Source of the DNA: Rhizophagus irregularis
Lineage: Eukaryota; Glomeromycota; Glomeromycetes; Glomerales; Glomeraceae
Length of the DNA: 64,000 nucleotides
Assembly: GCF_026210795.1 (NCBI RefSeq)
Contig: NC_089435.1
Location: forward strand, 682,001 to 746,000
Reading direction: 5' to 3'
A program made the translations under genes and the position numbers. This document shows, one piece after another, positions 36,539-48,432 of the stretch (its first letter is position 1; each line of letters starts with the position of its first letter). Under the pieces are notes generated by a model that was not told the DNA's origin, ran no database searches, and saw only the letters and a list, made by a program, of their open reading frames with translations.

Positions 36539-37936
36539 TTACCATTCATCATATTCAACTATTCTTCCTTCTAATTCATATTCTTCTAACAAATATTTTA
36601 TTTCCATAGTCTTACATTGTAATTTTAAAAAGATAGGATTTCTGCCTTTCCAATTATCTATAAAAAATTTTATGTGCGCAATTTCCATTGAAAAATTATT
36701 TTCAAAACAAAGCTTATACAAATTAATTGGTGATATTTTAGTTAATGCATTAAAAAAATTATCCCAATTAAAACCATAGTTGGATATAATACGTAATCCA
36801 ATTAAATATTGACAGGTAGTTAATAAGTTTTCTATTTCTATAATATTGCCAACTTGAGGTGTAAATGTTAGATATATAAGTTTTGGACAATTTTGATAAA
36901 TAGATTGAATAATTCTTTCATTCTCATTCTCTGAATAGAAGTTTCCATAATTATGAAGTTCTATTATAGTAAGTGATCCTTTTGTATTTTCAATTAAACT
37001 TATTAAATATTTGACAGGAAAATCTTGAAGAATTAAAAATTGTAAAGAAGGTAAAGATAAATTTTCCAAACACTTCCATTTGCTTTCTTCAAATAATTGA
37101 TCACCATGCAATTCTAAACTTTTTAAATTTGTCAAAGATGAGAGAATTCCTGTGGTAAATGGTTTAAATCTTGCAAAATATTGAATAGTATCTGAATGTT
37201 TAATCAAAGAATTTTCAAGAATCTTACAAAATGGTTCATCTTGTGGCTCATGATAATCATCATAACTTCCAAAATAAACATTAACCAATTTTTTTTGAGC
37301 CTTAATTAATTTAATTATCTCATAATTGTTATTAGAACTTTCAATAAAAAGTGCCAAATTTTCAATTGATTTACATTCTGATAATCCAGTTAAAATATTA
37401 TTACCAATATTAGTATAACATTTTAAAAATTTAATTTTTGAAAAGCAGATTTTGGCTTCAGGTATAAGATGTAATTGACAATTAAATTTTTTTGGTATGT
37501 AAAGGTATGTAATTTTTACATCTTTATTAATAAAAAGTTTGAATATTTCATCTTCAACAATTAATCTTTCAGATAAATCTTTAATATATTCAGTTATATT
37601 CATAATTGTACCTAAATTTAAATGTTTACAAAATCTAATGTAATTTAATAAAGGTCTTTGACATTAGCTCAAATGTATTCCACTATTTATAAAATAATTA
37701 TAAACCTCTTTAATTTTTGCTTCATCTTGTATGTGTGATATAATTACATTCAATAATAAAATTGTTGAACTAAAATGAGGAAAATTAGTTAATTCATTCC
37801 AAGGATCTTTCCATAAAATTAGAACAATTATTTCACACCAAGTTTTATTAACTAAAAGACATGAATATAAATCATTTTTATTATCTTCTAAATATTCAAA
37901 TATTAAATGGAGAATATCATTATTTAATCTGAACAT
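36539..37936 (-). pseudogene. F-box/LRR-type gene with a single in-frame TAA
   Basis: Reading 466 codons from the ATG at 37936, the frame is open except for TAA at 37664-37666 (codon 91). The N-terminus is a clear F-box (NDILHLIFEYLEDNKNDLYSC, then LVNKTWCEIIVLILWKDPW, residues about 4-46). After the stop the same frame continues with CQRPLLNYIRFCKHLNL, a stretch found in this fungal family. It then runs through about 350 residues of LRR-like repeats (LKSLELHGDQL, LPSLQFLILQDFP) to the end. F-box proteins recruit targets to SCF ubiquitin ligases. One nonsense change separates it from an intact gene, so it is either a recent pseudogene or a sequencing error. Internal restart would lose the F-box. 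Confidence 0.85.
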
Positions 37937-39976
37937 TTTTACTCCTTTTTTTTTTTGAAAAAAATTTTTGACAATAAATAAAAATAAAAAGGGATAACAC
38001 GTGATGATGATTGTGAATGTTGTAAATTGTAATGCGTATACTTCATAAATTACGTATTCATGACATAAGTTTGTGATAGAAAATCAAAGAATTTCTATTA
38101 CTAATATATTTATATTTTAACACTATTTAAGTAAGTAAGAACTTGATTTGAATATTATTTAGGACATATTAATTTAAATGTTATAATACAAAACAAAACC
38201 GATTGTTTTACCTTCTCATTATGTAACTGCAATGTGATTTTTATTAGTAATGCGAATAATTTGTTGTTGTTATAATTAAAATATTAAACAAAAAAAATTT
38301 TGTTATTTGTAATATTAAAATTGCAATTATTTACTATAGAAGTTTTAAAAAGTTTTGACGGGCTATATCTAGTATGAGATATTAATAAAAATATATCCGG
38401 TTGATAAATTTTAGTTTTATCATGAAATTTATATCACTTTAAGAGATCGATTTTATAAAAGAAAATTCAAAAATTTGACTATTATTTGTAAGTAGAGATA
38501 ATTTTTTTAGTATATTATAATAGTAGTACAGATATTTAATTTTATTACCTGAAAAACTTCGTAATCTTTCACTAAGGTACTAACATTATGTTAATTAAAT
38601 TATTACTTTTTAAGTATTACCACCGTTTAAAACTTTCGGACGTTACTTCTTTGGTATTTGTGTAATGACACGGGTACAACTAAATTACACAACATTAATA
38701 TATTTAAGCGGCTCGTATTAAAATAAGTGAAGTTTGTGACGAAAATAGTCATTTGGACAACTACTACCGTATTTATATACATGTTAAACTCTTTCATATA
38801 ATATGAAATTCTTTGAATTATAATCTAAATATTATAATCTAAATGGGTTTGAATCAGATTTTCTTGGTAATTATATTTTTCTAAAAATTCAAAAATTCAT
38901 AATTCTGTTTATGAACCAAACACGTTTTATCAGAACATGCATAATGTTAACACCAAAAATGCAAGACAACTCATTATTTTATTGTATTTTACAGCATAAT
39001 ATATCGTAAGTAAAAAAGAGAATTATTTGCTTAATAATAAGTAAACGAAAGAGCTTATTTTAAGTTTATCCATTTATATTTTATAATTACTATATATTAT
39101 TAATATATTAAACTAATTACAATTTAGTATTAGTCCTATTATCTGGTGGATTGTTTTAAAAGTCATCTCGATTCCATTCATATACACTTCAATCATGAAA
39201 AGGTGAGCAATCTCGCGGGGACGAATAGTTAAGCTAATGAGATGGAAACGCGGTAACCTAGTAAGCTAATCATGTGTCACAGGCAAAGTCTCAAACTCTC
39301 GTATTTGTTTTATGTGCTACATCAATTCTATAACATAATAAAAAATTTACGCATAACATTGATCGTGGCTTGGCATCACATATTCCGTATATGTAATATC
39401 CAGTGTAGACTACAGTCTATTTTTTTCGGAAAAATCAATAAACAAAAATATTAGGTACACACAGACCAATCCTATTTCTTTTACATTCAGGTTTACAGAT
39501 GCCCATGACCAAAGTTTCGCATTCTTAATATTCCGTGGCGCAATGAAATCACTATCATCACATACCCGAAGTCTCGTTGCAAAGCTTGCTTCGGAATAAG
39601 ATAATAGATCCGAAATTAATTCTCGTTCTTTTACGAAAATTTTTTACATGGTTTATACTTTATACAGGCGGGAGTGATAAAGTTAGTTTCGAAAATAGAG
39701 AAGGATTATGTAGGTGGATATTTTATTTCAGAAATTCGATACATAGCAAAGAGAAAATCATTCGTTTAGGAAATAATGTTCGCATTAAATGGTCTGCACC
39801 CTCATGTCATATATTTCATTTATTTCGTCATATTGTACTCTATTTCGAAAAAATAAAGCATCACTGCATCGGAATATCAAATTTTTATTGTATGTAACAT
39901 TGCAACGTTTTAAAAAAATACATTACATGAAATCGCTACATTTACAATTACAGTTAAAAGCTACGAATTTGTTCTA
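37937..39976. other. Gene-poor region between F-box and Crinkler genes
   Basis: Mostly AT-rich. At about 39120-39200 a fragment resembles the intergenic block at 45935-46000 and 61875-61925 ('ttatctggtggattgt...'). The stretch 39270-39960 is less AT-rich, with two overlapping plus-strand open frames (to 106 codons) that match no family I know. It may be 3' UTR of the minus-strand Crinkler or an unknown relic. Confidence 0.3.
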
Positions 39977-40334
39977 TTAATTACAATTTATCTTCGTAAC
40001 CTTAATATTTTTTCTCGCCTCCATAGGAATGTTTTTAACCTTATTATATAGATCATTTTCATCCTCAAATGGTCTTTCATTCTTGATGTCAAATGTAATT
40101 TTCTTTCCTATTCCTCTAATCGTTTTTAATTCGTATTCCTCAGCAATATTTGCATCCAATTGGTCGTTATCTATGCAACAAATGTAAGATTATAATGATA
40201 ACTATATAACACAATGATACTCATACCTGCAGCAAATTCAGCACGGGTCGAAAATGTATGCCCATAGAAGTCCTTAAAGTTTTCGCGATATACCACAAAA
40301 CAGTTTTCTGGTAAAGAGTTCAAACAATCTTTTG

Positions 40335-40629
40335 CCCTATAAAAAAAGAAAATTCGGAATCTGTCCTGAAAAGTATGGAAAATGTCCGGAAAATTTCCGT
40401 GCGTCCGGAAAACATTCAGAAACGGTCACGTTTTGGAACACTTTCCGGACGCACAAATTCCAGACATTTTCTTGACACTCCAGAATTTGTCCAGAATTTG
40501 TCCAGAATCGAGCGTCCAGAAAATGTTCCAAAACATGACCGTTTCCGAATGTTTTCCGGACGCACGGAAAATTTCCAGACATTTTCCATACTTTTCAGGA
40601 CAAATTCCGAATTTTCTTTTTTTATAGGG
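40335..40629. mobile_element. 295-bp foldback MITE with CCCTATAA ends, TSD TTG
   Basis: Ends CCCTATAAAAAAAGAAAATT and its inverse, flanked by TTG (40332-40334, 40630-40632). The whole element is a near-palindrome with arms of about 130 bp (gtccggaaaatttccgtgcg recurs inverted), so single strands form a long hairpin. It sits inside a Crinkler exon; coding frame resumes on the other side. Overlapping open frames on both strands are mirror images of the palindrome, not genes. Confidence 0.9.
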
Positions 40630-41923
40630 TTGTCTTAGGTTCATTTGTGCATATAAAAAGAACCCAATGCTTAATGGGACTTTCGCTCTCAAATGATTTC
40701 TTCATAACTTCAAATGCATCATTAACTTTGTTGTACTCTTTATCCACCAACCCCTTAGATAAGGTTTGGGGCTGTCCAGCTGTGACATTTGAAGATTTAA
40801 CCTGAATTGCAATAAGATAATTATCTAAGAAAAAAAAGATATCCCATGGGGCTCCTTCACCATTCTTAAATACTGTGCCAAGCGACAAGTGCTCATTTTG
40901 CATTGTGTAAGGATATTGATATCCAAGTTCTACATAATATTTTTCCATAGTAGGGAGATGAAATCTATGATCCAAAAAGGTGAGATTACCGTAATATGCA
41001 CCTCTGAAAAGATTTTCTAACGTTACTGTTTCATATAACACTTTAAAGAGTTGAAGGCGTAAAACCCAAAATCGCATATTAAAATCTTCAAAACCCTGCC
41101 ACAAGACATAGGATTCTTGATCAAATATCACATCCCAAAATTTTCCTATTTCAAACTCATTGAGTGAGATTAATATCCACACCCACATATATGGCATGCG
41201 GACATAAAATAACATATTAGGATGGTGAGGTACTTCTTCCAAATTTATAATACCTTTTGATGAGAGGTCAACATAGGTGACACCTTTTCAATTTCATCAT
41301 TCTTGTTCACAGGAATGTTAAGGATAGATTGCGCAACTACTTGTTTCATACTAGCTAAAAATCTTCTAAATGGACATCGCTCTAAAAGTTCATTTCTGAC
41401 ACACCTCAGTATACATACATAATTCACTGTATGTGTACCGGAACTGATTTCTTTTGATAATAATTCATAATAAATCTCCAAAGCTCGTACATGCCCACCA
41501 ATATCACTAACACAGCAGTGTTGGAAGTTTTGTTGTTGTGATTGAAATTTGCTATATGTGAGTCAATGTTAATCATCTCTGTATTCGAAAGTAGACAGAG
41601 CGGTAGACGTAGAATATTATATCCCGATTCTATAATCATTTTCTCAAGAGGACCTTGTATCCTTCCAGCCAATATCGGTACATAGATTATTTTTCCTAGA
41701 GCTGTAGCTAACGACCCAACAGAATGTACTATTTCTTGAACTGGATTAACACTTGTTCTTGGTAATCCCATACTGTAAAGACACTTTAGCTCATCGATGC
41801 CAAGGATGGTAAGATCAATATCTCCACCAACATCTCTGATAACAACATTAAGTGCACTTTTAATTGAGAAACTGCGCCAATCACCAGAACACAAACACGC
41901 ACACATTGAAAAAAATCTTCATA

Positions 41924-42109
41924 CAGTTCACCCTCGCTATAGTGAAGCTCATGGGCTGAAGGTTAAGATTCACTATAGTAAGGGATTCACTATAGCGAAG
42001 GTGAACTGTATTAAGAATTATTATTTATATAGAAAATCCGTACCTGAGCTTTTCTTTACTATAGCAAATTATTCACTATATAAAAATTCACTATAGCGAG
42101 GGTGAACTG
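41924..42109. mobile_element. 186-bp pogo-like MITE, TA target
   Basis: A perfect inverted repeat of about 23 bp begins CAGTTCACCCTCGCTATAGT at both ends. TA flanks each end (41922-41923, 42110-42111). It interrupts the NTPase region of the second Crinkler pseudogene. The CAGT ends and 'CTATAGT' motif resemble the longer elements at 29238 and 59949, suggesting one superfamily (Tc1/mariner-pogo). Confidence 0.9.
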
Positions 42110-43197
42110 TAGTCTATTGCTTTACTGGAAAGAAAGTGTTTATAAAGTATTCGCAATGCAACTGATGCAGGTCCAGCATAAATCTCATCCTCTAATGCAA
42201 TAAATCCTCCATTAAAAGTAACATTGACAGATAATATTTTTAAATTTTTCAATTCATCCACATTGTGATTCAGTAAAAGAGCCGGAAGCTCCTGGAGAAA
42301 TTGACTTTTCCCTGTGCCTGGTCCATTGGCCAGGATGGGAATATGATGAAGTTGTTTGTCATCCCTATTTTCCCTTATATATTTAAGTCTTTAACAAATC
42401 CCATTATGTGTTTCATTGCCATGAAGTAGTACTTTAAGTGTTTCATCTCGTCCTTGTAAAGGGAATTTGGCACTTACAAGCTAGTATAAAGTTAGTACAT
42501 GGTCTGAAACAAAGGAAATAGGTATAAAACAAAAATACCACAAGCTTCTTAATCTCACTAGGTCGTTTTAACTCTCTCATCCAGTTGTAAACCAAATTAA
42601 CATTTTTCCAATCAACCCCATCTATATGTATCAATAGTGGCGGTCATAATACAAAATTAAGACAACACAAGCTATTTAACTGGAGATACTTTACTTTGTG
42701 GAATGCCTTGCTGGGAGGGACCTGCTTTAACACGAAAAATGAGATCAGACTAAATCGATATTTTGTTTCTGCAAATTTCTTGTTCGAGTAGTAAAACATG
42801 GAGAGACGCTTACCAGTGTAGGTGGTTGCGATGACGGCAACAATTCTGATGTTATCTTCCTCCGTAGGTTCATATCCATCTTGAAAATAATTTATAAACT
42901 TGCATTGATGTTTCATAATTACGCCTCCAAGTTTTTAATATCTGCTTCAGTAGACCTAGGATTAAGCACACTTTTATCGATATCAACTTGCCAAAGAATT
43001 AGTATATCAGATCTTCCAAACATTCCTCTATGAGAGATAAGCCTTTCAAGTTGTTCAACTTTAAATTCCTCAAATGGAATTCTCTCATCATTAATTTTGA
43101 AGAATTTTTTATTGTCATTGTCATTTTCATTTTTGTAAACTTCAACCTAGAAAACATAACTATTATCTAGTCGCAAACAATTGTATGTTTCAACCAT

Positions 43198-44049
43198 TTC
43201 GATTATATTTCTGTAATGATAAAAAAGTTATTTTAGTTTTAGCGAAAGAGGTTTTGAGAAATTAGAGAGCTGTTAAGGGTATACTATATATATACATCAT
43301 GGCAAACTTTTTGTGGCTTGTAGTGACGTAATGCCATAAAAATTAATAAGCATAGTAATTTATCAGTATATAAAAAAATTGATTGGGTATTTATTAAAAA
43401 AGGTGAACTTACAGAGTGGTCATATAATGACTAATCAGTATGGCTTTTTTACAGACAAATAAATTAATATAGTGCAGTACAGTTATACTATTTTCTCTGA
43501 GCCTGAACTCGTTTAAAGTATCGCAGTTTGAAAGAAGTTCCTGACAAGACTTACACTAATAAGGTAATAGGTATGAATGAAATATACTTTTTTAGTTATG
43601 GTCGTGCAAAGAAAACGATTCCAAGGATTTGCAAACGAATGATATTTTCTTGTACAGATTTCTGAGGATCTTACTAGAATCATGAATGCAAACAACATAA
43701 ATTTTCGACATAAGTTTAATGTTATGTTCTATGATTTAGTTATTTCCTGTTACTGCATATCTTGTATAACTGATGACCGTTTTATATTATCCAGAATATT
43801 GGTTATCATGGAGTTAATGTTGGGATAATGTGTATTAAGTAGTGTAGGTAAGCGAAAAACTGGTGTGGTCTATAGGCATTAGTATAGAAATACCATTTCA
43901 TTTTGTAAAACAAGTCTATATATCACTGAATCTTGTAATTTATTTTACATAAATAAATAAGTAATTCTGATGAGGATATTACCTCGTTTTTTTATTTATG
44001 CTAACGAACTTTTGAATTATTCCACCTTATATAAAAAATATTGTCGAAC
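43198..44049. other. Intergenic region upstream of the second Crinkler
   Basis: The first 150 bp should hold the Crinkler promoter; 'tatactatatatatacatcatgg' lies near 43280. The rest is AT-rich with no family resemblance. Confidence 0.3.
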
Positions 44050-44505
44050 ATGCAATCCATTGATTCATTGAGGGAATTAAATTCCAAGCTCTTAGCTGAG
44101 ATTGCAGCTTAGGAAGGATAATGCTGAGATTCCCGAACTTAGAGAAAAGGTTGCTGAGGATGAAGTTGAGAAAATGAAGCTGAGATAGGAACTTAAGGCT
44201 AGAACTTATGAGCTGGAGAAAACTATATTGCATTATTCAGTTGAGATTGGCAAACTTAATGTCACAATCGTAGAGCTAGAGAAAAATAGGGCAGTTACTA
44301 CTTACTACTAAACTCGAATCTGAGAATGCTGAGTTTCGAGATAGAATTACGAAAGTCGGTAGAACAGAGACAGATACAAAATGATAATGTTACCAAGGCA
44401 GCCAATTCTTCTAGTAACAGTAATAACAGTTCATTTAACTACAATTTAGTTGCAGAGGATCACGGGAAATCATTGATGGATGAGGAAAAGGATGGTTCCT
44501 TTTAA
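44050..44505 (+). pseudogene. Coiled-coil protein relic
   Basis: Starting at ATG 44050 the frame reads MQSIDSLRELNSKLLAEIA and stops at TAG. One frame over it continues LRKDNAEIPELREKVAEDEV, then another TAG (after EKMKLR) and ELKARTYELEKT. Later comes KLESENAEFRDRITKVG and a Ser/Asn-rich tail (ANSSSNSNNSS) ending at TAA 44503-44505. Heptad-like Leu/Ile/Val spacing indicates a long coiled coil. Such proteins are common, unnamed families in arbuscular mycorrhizal fungi; function unknown. At least two stops and two frameshifts make it a pseudogene. Confidence 0.6.
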
Positions 44506-44665
44506 TATTCCGAGCTAAACCATTTTATGATTGGCGAAATGTTTCGTCTTATAAGGTAAACTTCCGAAACTACGTCCAAACTTCCGTAACATGCCATAAT
44601 TTCCGAAACATTTATTTTTAAAATACTTATATCTGAAATTTCCGAAACTTATTTATTGTGATTAA

Positions 44666-45028
44666 GAGCATCTCCCTCAACGTGATTGAATGATGATGTC
44701 ATTGTGTTCAAGTATCACAATCAATAGAAATATCAATAGAATTAAAAGCTTGAGAAAGCTTTTTTTTTTTTGAGCTACATGATTTCATTTGGTTACGAAT
44801 TTTTTTTCAGATAAATTTTAGAGTGTGAGGTACAATAATGAAAAAGTGTTGTAAAAAAACATGTAAAATCTTGAACGAGCTTGAGCATACTCTATCAATT
44901 GTAGATCATTGAAGAAAAAAGGTGGTTTGCAACTCATTTGTTTTTTCATCGAAATGGTAACTCTCTGATATTTTTTTGGCCAATCAGATCGTTCATCAGT
45001 CTATCAATTGAGGTGCTTGAGAACGCTC
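44666..45028. mobile_element. 363-bp putative PIF/Harbinger-type MITE, TSD TAA
   Basis: Left end GAGCATCTCCCTCAA; right end, read inward, GAGCGTTCTCAAGCACC: imperfect inverted repeats. Flanking TAA at 44663-44665 and 45029-45031. Duplication and end type fit PIF/Harbinger; similarity between the ends is weak. Confidence 0.4.
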
Positions 45029-45031
45029 TAA

Positions 45032-45399
45032 ATGTAAATAAAAAATAAAGTAAATTAAAGTTTAAAATTTATTATTTGTTTATTGAATTCTTTATTATTA
45101 TTAGCAAACAAACTTTACATATCATCTGTATCAGGGTCCCATTCCATACTACTTTCATTTTCTGATATAACTATTATTATCTTGAATATTTTCCTCCTCC
45201 ATATCTATATTGTCAGTGTTACATTGCATAAATGCGATGTTATATTTGACCTAAAATTTTCACCCGATTTTGGGCCGGCATTACGAATTTGGCCGGAATT
45301 AAGAATATTTTGGCCGGAATTATAATTTAAAGATCGTACATATACTATATCTAATGATAAAGCTTCGCCACAATTTTTTTATATCTTATATAATAAAAA
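45032..45399. other. Intergenic with possible acidic tail of a lost minus-strand gene
   Basis: On the minus strand, 45115-45230 reads MEEENIQDNN and, one frame over, SENESSMEWDPDTDDM before TAA. This acidic C-terminus is of a kind seen at the ends of some transposases. Nothing upstream supports a gene. 'ttggccggaatt' occurs twice near 45290-45320. Confidence 0.25.
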
Positions 45400-46060
45400 A
45401 AATTAGAGTGTTACATTGATATTATTATATTTAAATTCGAATGTTAAAATTTCCAAGCAATTTTCAAAATGAAGCATCTCAAATTTAGGTCTAATTAGTT
45501 TTCTTTAAACAGAAAAAATTTTAATTGCAAAAATTTAATTAATTAACAAAAGCATTATACAATGTCAATTTACAAGTGTTAACCTTCTTAAAGTTTCCAA
45601 GAAACATAATTACTTAACAAAATTAACGAATGAACTGACAAATTACTATAATTTTGAATTACAACTCAAAATTTCTGAGTTATTTGCAATTTGTTTTAAT
45701 AATTTGATTAAATATTTAATTAGTATATTATTCATAAATAATAAAGATGCCTTTGAAAATCATATAAAAAAGTTACAGACAAAGAGATCACAAAATTGTG
45801 ATTCAAAATTCAAAACAAGTAGGTAGGTAATTGTTTCTTTATTATGCAGGTTTAATTTATTTAATTTATTTTCTTGGTGATGGTTTGGTTATTTAGATAG
45901 TCTATATAAGATTTAATTTACGGTAGTTGTTTGTTAATCTTGAATTATCTGGTGAATTGTCTAAAAGTTGCCTTGATTTTATTCACATAAACTCCAATTA
46001 TTGGAAAATAAAGCCAGAAAATCGTTAAAAATGATAAAAATATTACCCATTAAAGGAGTA
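45400..46060. repeat. Dispersed intergenic block, also at 61390-62040
   Basis: Non-coding segment with collinear similarity to 61390-62040. Shared stretches include 'aattaacgaatgaa', 'gtaggtaggtaatt', 'aggatttaattta-gtagttgtttgttaat' and 'ccttgattttattc'. In the second location it lies just downstream of the BTB-TLDc gene, so this copy may mark a lost or moved paralogue. A weaker piece is at 39120-39200. Confidence 0.6.
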
Positions 46061-46996
46061 TAATAATAACAAGAAGTCATTTTCACAGGGAAGCTTAACA
46101 TGCTTTTAAAGATTTTTTAAGTTGAAAGTTATTGTAAAAACAAGTAAATTAAGTATAGAGAAATGGCAGATTTCAAGTTTATTATAAGTTACAATGAAAT
46201 GTTTAAAATAAATTAATTTATAAATGTTTAAAAAATTTCTTCTTTTCATAAAATAATAAAAGGTATTTATTCTACTTTTCCTCAAAAAAAAAAAAAAAAA
46301 AAAAAAAATTTTCATCATAAAAAAAATTTTGATTTAACTGATTCATGATAATTCTATTATTAATAATATATTAATAAATATATTTTTCCAATCTCTTATT
46401 ACATGATATATTAAATAAATTTTCTTATAAATCAGAATTATAAATTATTACAAATCAATATTTAAATTAACAATATGATAATTTAAGTATAAGAATTTTA
46501 ATATTAATTTCGCATTTTTATACATTAAATACAGTATTTATTGAATTTACTTAAGAAATTTTTTAGATGAAATTTTCCTACAGTAATATAAATATATTTT
46601 GCTTGTTCAATTGCCAGTATTGTTTCTTACCATATTATTGAATTTCACAGCCGCCGATCTGCCGAATGTATGTGATAGTTTTGGCGCTGCTAGATGGGTC
46701 TTTTATATAATATGCATTCCGGATATATTATGACTTATTTAAATTTATCTCATGTTTACTAATTGGTCATCAGTGATTTTTTTGATGATACATTCATGCC
46801 TGTAATTTTTCTGATGATATTTTTCGTGCTCACGTGTTTTTATAGTTTATTTATACCTTTTCCACTATTTCCCATCACTGGACGTTAGTCTCCAATTCAC
46901 GGCTGTGCCGTGAAAATCATTGGTATTGTTTTTACTTAATTCTGTCGACTGTCGGTATAGAATCAGTATTTTCTTACATCTTTTTGTAATAAAAAA
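46061..46996. other. Intergenic region and promoter of the next gene
   Basis: Contains a 26-bp A-run near 46284-46309 and AT-rich DNA. From 46640 to 46990 GC content rises (gccgccgatctgccgaatg; cactggacgttagtc), typical of the promoter and 5' UTR of the gene at 46997. Confidence 0.35.
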
Positions 46997-48432
46997 ATGG
47001 AAGGAAGTTCAAGTCAGGTAAATTATTATTTTAAGCAAACATTAAAAATTTAGTCAATTATAAATCATTTTTCATTAGAATTAATTTTATATAATAATAG
47101 AATGGAAGTTCTACCAATACTGCTCCTGGTAACCTAGAAAATAATAACTCTCTTTCGTATAAAACGATTTTGTATGAAAATATGTTCAACAATCGTATCC
47201 TTCTTAAATTAGGAGAAGATGGATTCATCACGCCTGATGAAAAGGCAAAAGAACTTATTAAGGAACTATCCGAAATAAAGTATTTATATGCTCTGAAGAT
47301 GCTTTTTGAAAACTTGCAAAATGAATTTTCATCTCAAGTTTTAGCAAATTCATTAGAAGCTTTAGTTGATACTCCTTTTAATCATTATTCAAAAGAAAGT
47401 GTTGCTAGATTAGAATTACATTTAAGAGCTTTGGTTACCGTCTTAGAACGGATATGTTTTTCACCGATAGTACTTAGTAAAGTACTTCGAGACAAAGTTT
47501 ATAATTCTTTAGCAAAATTTGCAGAAATTCATCGTAAAACAACTCAAGTTATCGAAATAGGACTTGATAATAATTTTAGACGAAATTTCAATCAATTCAA
47601 TCAACAAAGTAATAATCAAGATGAACAAATCATTAAAAAGCGTAATTATAATATTGATTTTTTATTAATCCATTTGCGAGATACTCTTCATAGTTTACGT
47701 GATGATGAAACTTGGTTTTAAGAAATTATACGAAGAGTTAGAGACTTACTTAAAACTGCATTGAATATTACACCAGGAATTCTAACAATGGCAGGAATCA
47801 ATCTTCCAAATGATTGTTCAATCTTATCAATGTTTACTCAAATACGTCAAAGTTTAAGTTTTAAATATCCGGTAGCATCTTATTATGTAGATTGGAGAAT
47901 TATGTTAATAATTCAAAATAATCTTTTCATTTGGTCTGAAAGTTCTGAAAAGATTATTAGTAAAAAATTTAATGAATTGGTACTTATGGATTATATTTGG
48001 AGCTTTTTGGAAAGAGAATGGGGTAATTCTGCAGACAAATCTATTTTAGATTCTCAAACAAAATTTGATGAAGTATCAAATAAAGTCGTCAAGACTTTGA
48101 TAAATGCTGGAGGCATTTTAAATGATCTTTCTGGAAATGAACCTATTGCATTACCACATACTTTGTGGTTTGGAATATTAGACCTTGCACAAAATCTTAT
48201 CCAAAGATCATCCCGAATAGCAACATATGGTCTTTGTTATTATTTAGCAATTGAATCACTTAATAAAGCACCAAGTAGTTTTATTCAGTTTAAATCTACT
48301 GAATTATTATTACATTTATATAATATTGATAGTGAAATGTTTTCAATGATTGAAATTGATTTTGATCAATACACACAAAAATTAAGTGAAAATAATTTAG
48401 AAGATGTTTTAGAAAATTTCGAAACTTATTAA
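46997..48432 (+). pseudogene. Unrecognised protein gene, single in-frame TAA
   Basis: Exon 1 (46997-47017) encodes MEGSSSQ; an intron with GT-AG ends runs 47018-47100; exon 2 continues in frame. The frame would span 450 codons but for TAA at 47719-47721 (codon 214, after DDETWF). Reading resumes at once in the same frame with EIIRRVRDLLKTALNITPG. The protein is helical, with Leu-rich amphipathic stretches (KAKELIKELSEIKYLYALKMLFENL; HTLWFGILDLAQNLIQRSS), no signal peptide or membrane segment, and no domain I recognise. A helical-repeat scaffold is plausible. Decayed coding sequence after 48432 suggests the ancestral protein was longer. Either a recent pseudogene or a stop through error. Confidence 0.7.

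Larger units (their letters stand above)
39977..43197 (-). pseudogene. Second Crinkler (CRN)-type gene, multiply broken
   Basis: From an ATG at 43197 the header domain reads in frame to ILILWQVDIDKS except for TAG at 43147-43149 (codon 17). A one-base frameshift near 42945 follows. Introns (about 42710-42806, 42460-42545 and 40165-40228) have plausible GT-AG ends. A P-loop NTPase (GPGTGKS, about 42310-42335) precedes TLDIL-type NTPase sequence (VGGDIDLTILGIDELKCL). The C-terminal region (40640-41240) contains WDIFFFLDNYLIAIQVKSS, a PD-(D/E)xK-like nuclease core. Crinklers of this header-NTPase-nuclease architecture are described eukaryotic effectors. Other breaks: frameshifts near 41905, 41505 and 41285, and MITEs at 41924-42109 and 40335-40629. 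The last exon (39977-40164) is open. Non-functional as it stands. Confidence 0.8.

Noticed and set aside
39577-39980. Plus-strand ORFs of 106 and 63 codons
   Set aside because: Overlap each other in different frames next to the Crinkler 3' end, without introns, motifs or family resemblance. Kept only as a note in the gap entry.
40337-40692. Four overlapping ORFs on both strands
   Set aside because: Mirror-image translations of a palindromic MITE; the Crinkler exon only begins beyond it.
45083-45325. 80-codon plus-strand ORF
   Set aside because: Overlaps a better minus-strand acidic tail and has repeat-derived 'WPEL' ends.
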